Origin: Saprospiraceae bacterium
Lineage (GTDB): Bacteria; Bacteroidota; Bacteroidia; Chitinophagales; Saprospiraceae
Direction: 5' to 3'
Assembly (NCBI GenBank): GCA_029262975.1
Contig: JAJCYJ010000281.1
Span: 1 to 7,400 of the forward strand
Length of the DNA: 7,400 nucleotides
The notes under the pieces were generated by a model. That model searched no databases and was not told the origin of the DNA. It was given only the letters and a program-made list of their open reading frames with translations. Below, one piece after another: positions 5,023-7,400 of this stretch. Both the position numbers and the translations under genes were made by a program. Position 1 is the stretch's first letter, and each line of letters starts with the position of its first letter.

Positions 5023-5889
5023 ATGAGTAGAAAAATAAAATCAGGACTGATCCAACTTAGTCTTCCTATGACAGATGGAGAAGGATCAATTGAGGAAATT
5101 GTTAAAGCAATGACCGATAAACACCTTCCGTATATTGAAGAAGCGGGAAAACAAGGTGTACAAATCCTTTGTCTTCAGGAAATATTCACCACTCCATATT
5201 TCTGCCCAAGTCAGGATGCCAAATGGTATGCTACTGCAGAAGCTATCCCCGGTCCTACCACAAATCTTATGGCTGAATATGCCAAAAAATATAACATGGT
5301 GATCATCGTACCCATCTTTGAAAGAGAGAGTGCTGGTGTATTGTATAATACAGCAGCCGTTATCGATGCCGATGGCACCTATTTAGGTAAATATCGAAAA
5401 AACCATATCCCACAGATTTCCGGATTCTGGGAAAAATTCTTTTTCAAACCAGGGAATCTTGGGTACCCGGTTTTTCAAACAAAATATGCGAAAGTCGGTG
5501 TCTATATCTGTTACGACAGACACTTCCCGGATGGTGCTCGAATTTTAGGATTAAATGGTGCTGAGATTGTATATAATCCATCAGCTACGGTGGCCGGATT
5601 ATCTCAATACCTCTGGGAATTAGAACAACCTGCACATGCCGCTGCGAATGGATATTTTATGGGATGTATAAATCGTGTAGGTACCGAAGCTCCCTGGAAT
5701 CTTGGACGGTTCTATGGAAGTTCATATTTCGTAGATCCAAGAGGGCAGATTTTTAGCCAGGCATCGGATGATAAAGACGAATTATTAGTCGCAGAATTCG
5801 ACCTGGATTTGATAGATGAGGTCCGGTCTACCTGGCAATTTTATCGCGATCGCCGACCCGAAACCTATGGAAAAATAGTAGAATTATAA
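5023..5889 (+). CDS. pydC: Beta-ureidopropionase (nitrilase-superfamily carbon-nitrogen hydrolase)
   Basis: This enzyme hydrolyses N-carbamoyl-beta-alanine (or N-carbamoyl-beta-aminoisobutyrate) to the beta-amino acid, CO2 and ammonia, the last step of reductive pyrimidine breakdown in the cytoplasm. The 288-residue protein is a single nitrilase-fold domain with the catalytic triad in place: E53 (LQEIF), K126 (YRKNHIP) and C163 (ICYDRHFPDGAR). Several blocks agree closely with what I recall of the eukaryotic beta-ureidopropionase: YRKNHIP, NPSAT (185-189), INRVGTE (216-222) and FYGSSY (230-235). It lacks that enzyme's N-terminal extension, as bacterial forms do. The related N-carbamoylputrescine amidases are the main alternative; the gene context favours the pyrimidine role. 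The ATG at 5023 matches the family start without a clear ribosome site. preT begins 4 bases after its stop. Confidence 0.94.
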   Translation: MSRKIKSGLIQLSLPMTDGEGSIEEIVKAMTDKHLPYIEEAGKQGVQILCLQEIFTTPYFCPSQDAKWYATAEAIPGPTTNLMAEYAKKYNMVIIVPIFERESAGVLYNTAAVIDADGTYLGKYRKNHIPQISGFWEKFFFKPGNLGYPVFQTKYAKVGVYICYDRHFPDGARILGLNGAEIVYNPSATVAGLSQYLWELEQPAHAAANGYFMGCINRVGTEAPWNLGRFYGSSYFVDPRGQIFSQASDDKDELLVAEFDLDLIDEVRSTWQFYRDRRPETYGKIVEL

Positions 5890-5893
5890 TCTT

Positions 5894-7219
5894 ATGGGTG
5901 ATTTTAAAAAACCCTCAACGGTAAAAGAATTTGAGGAGAACTTTGCTCAGATTAAGCCATTGATGGACGCAAACATGGCTTATTATGAAAGTTCAAGATG
6001 TCTATTCTGTTATGACGCCCCTTGTATAAAAGCTTGTCCGACGGAGATTGATATCCCTCTATTTATAAAACAGATCAATACGAACAATCTTACTGGTGCA
6101 GCAAGAACCATTTATTCTTCTAATTATTTTGGACATACATGTGGGAAGGTTTGTCCCACAGAAGTCCTCTGTGAAGGAGCATGTGTTTATAATCATCAGG
6201 ATGTAAAGCCAATTGAGATAGGAAGATTACAAAGTTACGCGACAACTGATGCTATAAGAAAAGATAAAAAACTATTTGCAAAAAAAGATAAAAATGGTCA
6301 AAAAGTGGCCGTTGTCGGAGCCGGGCCCGCAGGCATCGCTTGTGCCAGCGAATTATGCCTTTTGGGTTATGAAGTAAGAATATTTGAAGCTAAATCACAA
6401 CCATCCGGACTGGCACTACACGGAACAGCTCCATACAAAATAGAAAACTCAGATGTCCTGAATGAAGTTTCTTATTTGCAAAAACAATTGGGTTTTCAAA
6501 TAAGCTATGACTTCAAAATTGACAATGCGGCAGCAGTATCTGAATTAGAAAATAATTATGCCGCTATTTTTATCGGAATAGGATTAGGTAAAACACGAAA
6601 TACAAATACACCTGGAGAACAGCTTTCAAATTGTATCGGTGCCACTGAGTTTATTCAACAATTAAAATTAGATCCGTTATCTGTAACAATCGGAAAAAAA
6701 GTAGTTGTGATAGGCGGTGGCAATACAGCGATGGATGCAGCATCGGAAAGTGCCCGAATGGGTGCCGAAGCCATTCTTCTTTATAGAAGATCTAAGGAAG
6801 AAATGGGCGCTTATGAATTCGAATATGACTTGATCCGATCAGTAGGTGCAAAAGCCATGTTTAATACAGCAGTTGTTGAAATAAAAGGTGAGCATGCTGT
6901 CACGGAGGTAGTCTGTTTTAAAACTATAAACAAAAACGGTCAACTAGAAAATATTGCCGGATCAGAGTTTACAATTCCTTGTGATTTTCTAATCAGGGCA
7001 ACCGGGCAAGAAAGGCAAACTGATTTTTACAAGATGGCAGGATTATCATTTGATGATACTGGAAAACTGATTGTTGATGAGCATTCATTTCAATGCAGTA
7101 AGCCAAGTTATTTTGCCGGTGGAGATGCGGTTAACGGGGGAGCAGAGGTTGTGAATGCTTGTGCAGAAGGGAAGAAGGCCGCCCAGGGCATCCATCATCA
7201 TTTATCAAATTCTAATTAA
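5894..7219 (+). CDS. preT: NAD-dependent dihydropyrimidine dehydrogenase, subunit PreT
   Basis: PreT is the electron-input flavoprotein subunit of the PreTA enzyme, which reduces uracil and thymine with NADH (and can run in reverse). The 441-residue protein follows the N-terminal half of eukaryotic dihydropyrimidine dehydrogenase. An iron-sulfur domain carries C36, C39, C44, C48 (CLFCYDAPCIKACP) and C83, C87, C93, C97. Q113 (IGRLQSYAT) stands exactly where the mammalian enzyme uses a rare Gln cluster ligand. An FAD site VVGAGPAG (140-147) follows, then a nucleotide site VVIGGGNTAMDAA (271-283) and a closing FAD motif FAGGD (407-411). R298-R299 follow the second nucleotide fold; whether NADH or NADPH is preferred cannot be decided by eye. 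It starts 4 nt after pydC, so translation is probably coupled, and preA follows 60 nt later. Glutamate synthase small subunit is the related alternative, ruled out by context. Confidence 0.96.
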   Translation: MGDFKKPSTVKEFEENFAQIKPLMDANMAYYESSRCLFCYDAPCIKACPTEIDIPLFIKQINTNNLTGAARTIYSSNYFGHTCGKVCPTEVLCEGACVYNHQDVKPIEIGRLQSYATTDAIRKDKKLFAKKDKNGQKVAVVGAGPAGIACASELCLLGYEVRIFEAKSQPSGLALHGTAPYKIENSDVLNEVSYLQKQLGFQISYDFKIDNAAAVSELENNYAAIFIGIGLGKTRNTNTPGEQLSNCIGATEFIQQLKLDPLSVTIGKKVVVIGGGNTAMDAASESARMGAEAILLYRRSKEEMGAYEFEYDLIRSVGAKAMFNTAVVEIKGEHAVTEVVCFKTINKNGQLENIAGSEFTIPCDFLIRATGQERQTDFYKMAGLSFDDTGKLIVDEHSFQCSKPSYFAGGDAVNGGAEVVNACAEGKKAAQGIHHHLSNSN

Positions 7220-7279
7220 GCTAATGACCGCAGCATTTTCATTTTCCAATTTTATTAGTAAATATTAAAGACCCAAAGT

Positions 7280-7400
7280 ATGGCTAACTTGAACGCTAAT
7301 CTTGCAGGTATAAAGTCTCCAAATCCTTTTTGGCTCGCCTCAGCCCCACCGACTAATTCCGGCTATCAGATTATGAAGGCTTTTGATGCTGGCTGGGGAG
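7280..7400 (+). CDS. preA: NAD-dependent dihydropyrimidine dehydrogenase, subunit PreA (5' part)
   Basis: The first 40 codons of a gene cut off by the window edge. The N-terminus MANLNANLAGIKSPNPFWLA, then SAPPT and the FDAGWGG region (last Gly incomplete), is that of PreA, the FMN and iron-sulfur catalytic subunit with a dihydroorotate-dehydrogenase-like barrel. It binds the pyrimidine and reduces it with electrons passed from PreT. The ATG at 7280 is the only fitting start. The 60-nt gap after preT holds no terminator or promoter that I can see, so it is probably cotranscribed. The catalytic Cys and Fe-S cysteines lie outside the window. Confidence 0.93.
   Translation, partial: MANLNANLAGIKSPNPFWLASAPPTNSGYQIMKAFDAGWG

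Overview
The window looks like a chromosomal piece of a Bacteroidota bacterium, possibly from the Saprospiria or a related lineage. The evidence is moderate to low GC, weak or absent Shine-Dalgarno sequences, a TAnnTTTG-type -7 promoter element upstream of the pyrimidine genes, and the style of the proteins. The lineage is an inference and was not tested.

Layout. Positions 1-475 hold no convincing gene but contain several inverted repeats. Positions 476-2361 (minus strand) are a nearly full-length but decayed group II intron. It has a 5' GTGTG end, a domain I region with group II hallmark sequence, an intron-encoded reverse transcriptase/maturase reading frame, a 34-nt domain V candidate and a domain VI hairpin. 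The reverse transcriptase is a pseudogene. It has a one-base frameshift at about 1488-1490, a replaced catalytic Asp in RT motif 3 (Ser codon at 1315-1317), and an in-gene deletion at about 1182-1188 that removes RT motif 4. The YADD box survives at 1131-1142. Positions 2362-2701 are non-coding and rich in hairpins. Positions 2702-3172 (minus) encode a small exported NTF2-like protein of the putative lumazine-binding type.

From 3394 to the right edge, all on the plus strand, lies a reductive pyrimidine catabolism cluster: dihydropyrimidinase (hydA), beta-ureidopropionase (pydC), and the two subunits of NAD-dependent dihydropyrimidine dehydrogenase, preT and preA (preA cut by the window edge). 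Together they would reduce uracil/thymine to the dihydropyrimidine (PreTA), open the ring (HydA), and hydrolyse the N-carbamoyl-beta-amino acid to beta-alanine or beta-aminoisobutyrate, CO2 and ammonia (PydC). The product supplies nitrogen and perhaps beta-alanine.

Regulation. pydC-preT-preA look like one transcription unit (gaps of 4 and 60 nt). hydA is separated from pydC by 246 nt. That gap carries a candidate sigma-54 -24/-12 element, an immediately adjacent Bacteroidota -7 box, and an AT-rich inverted plus direct repeat that could be an operator. The most notable points are the multiply broken intron and this possible dual promoter. I see no evidence of a wholly new system.
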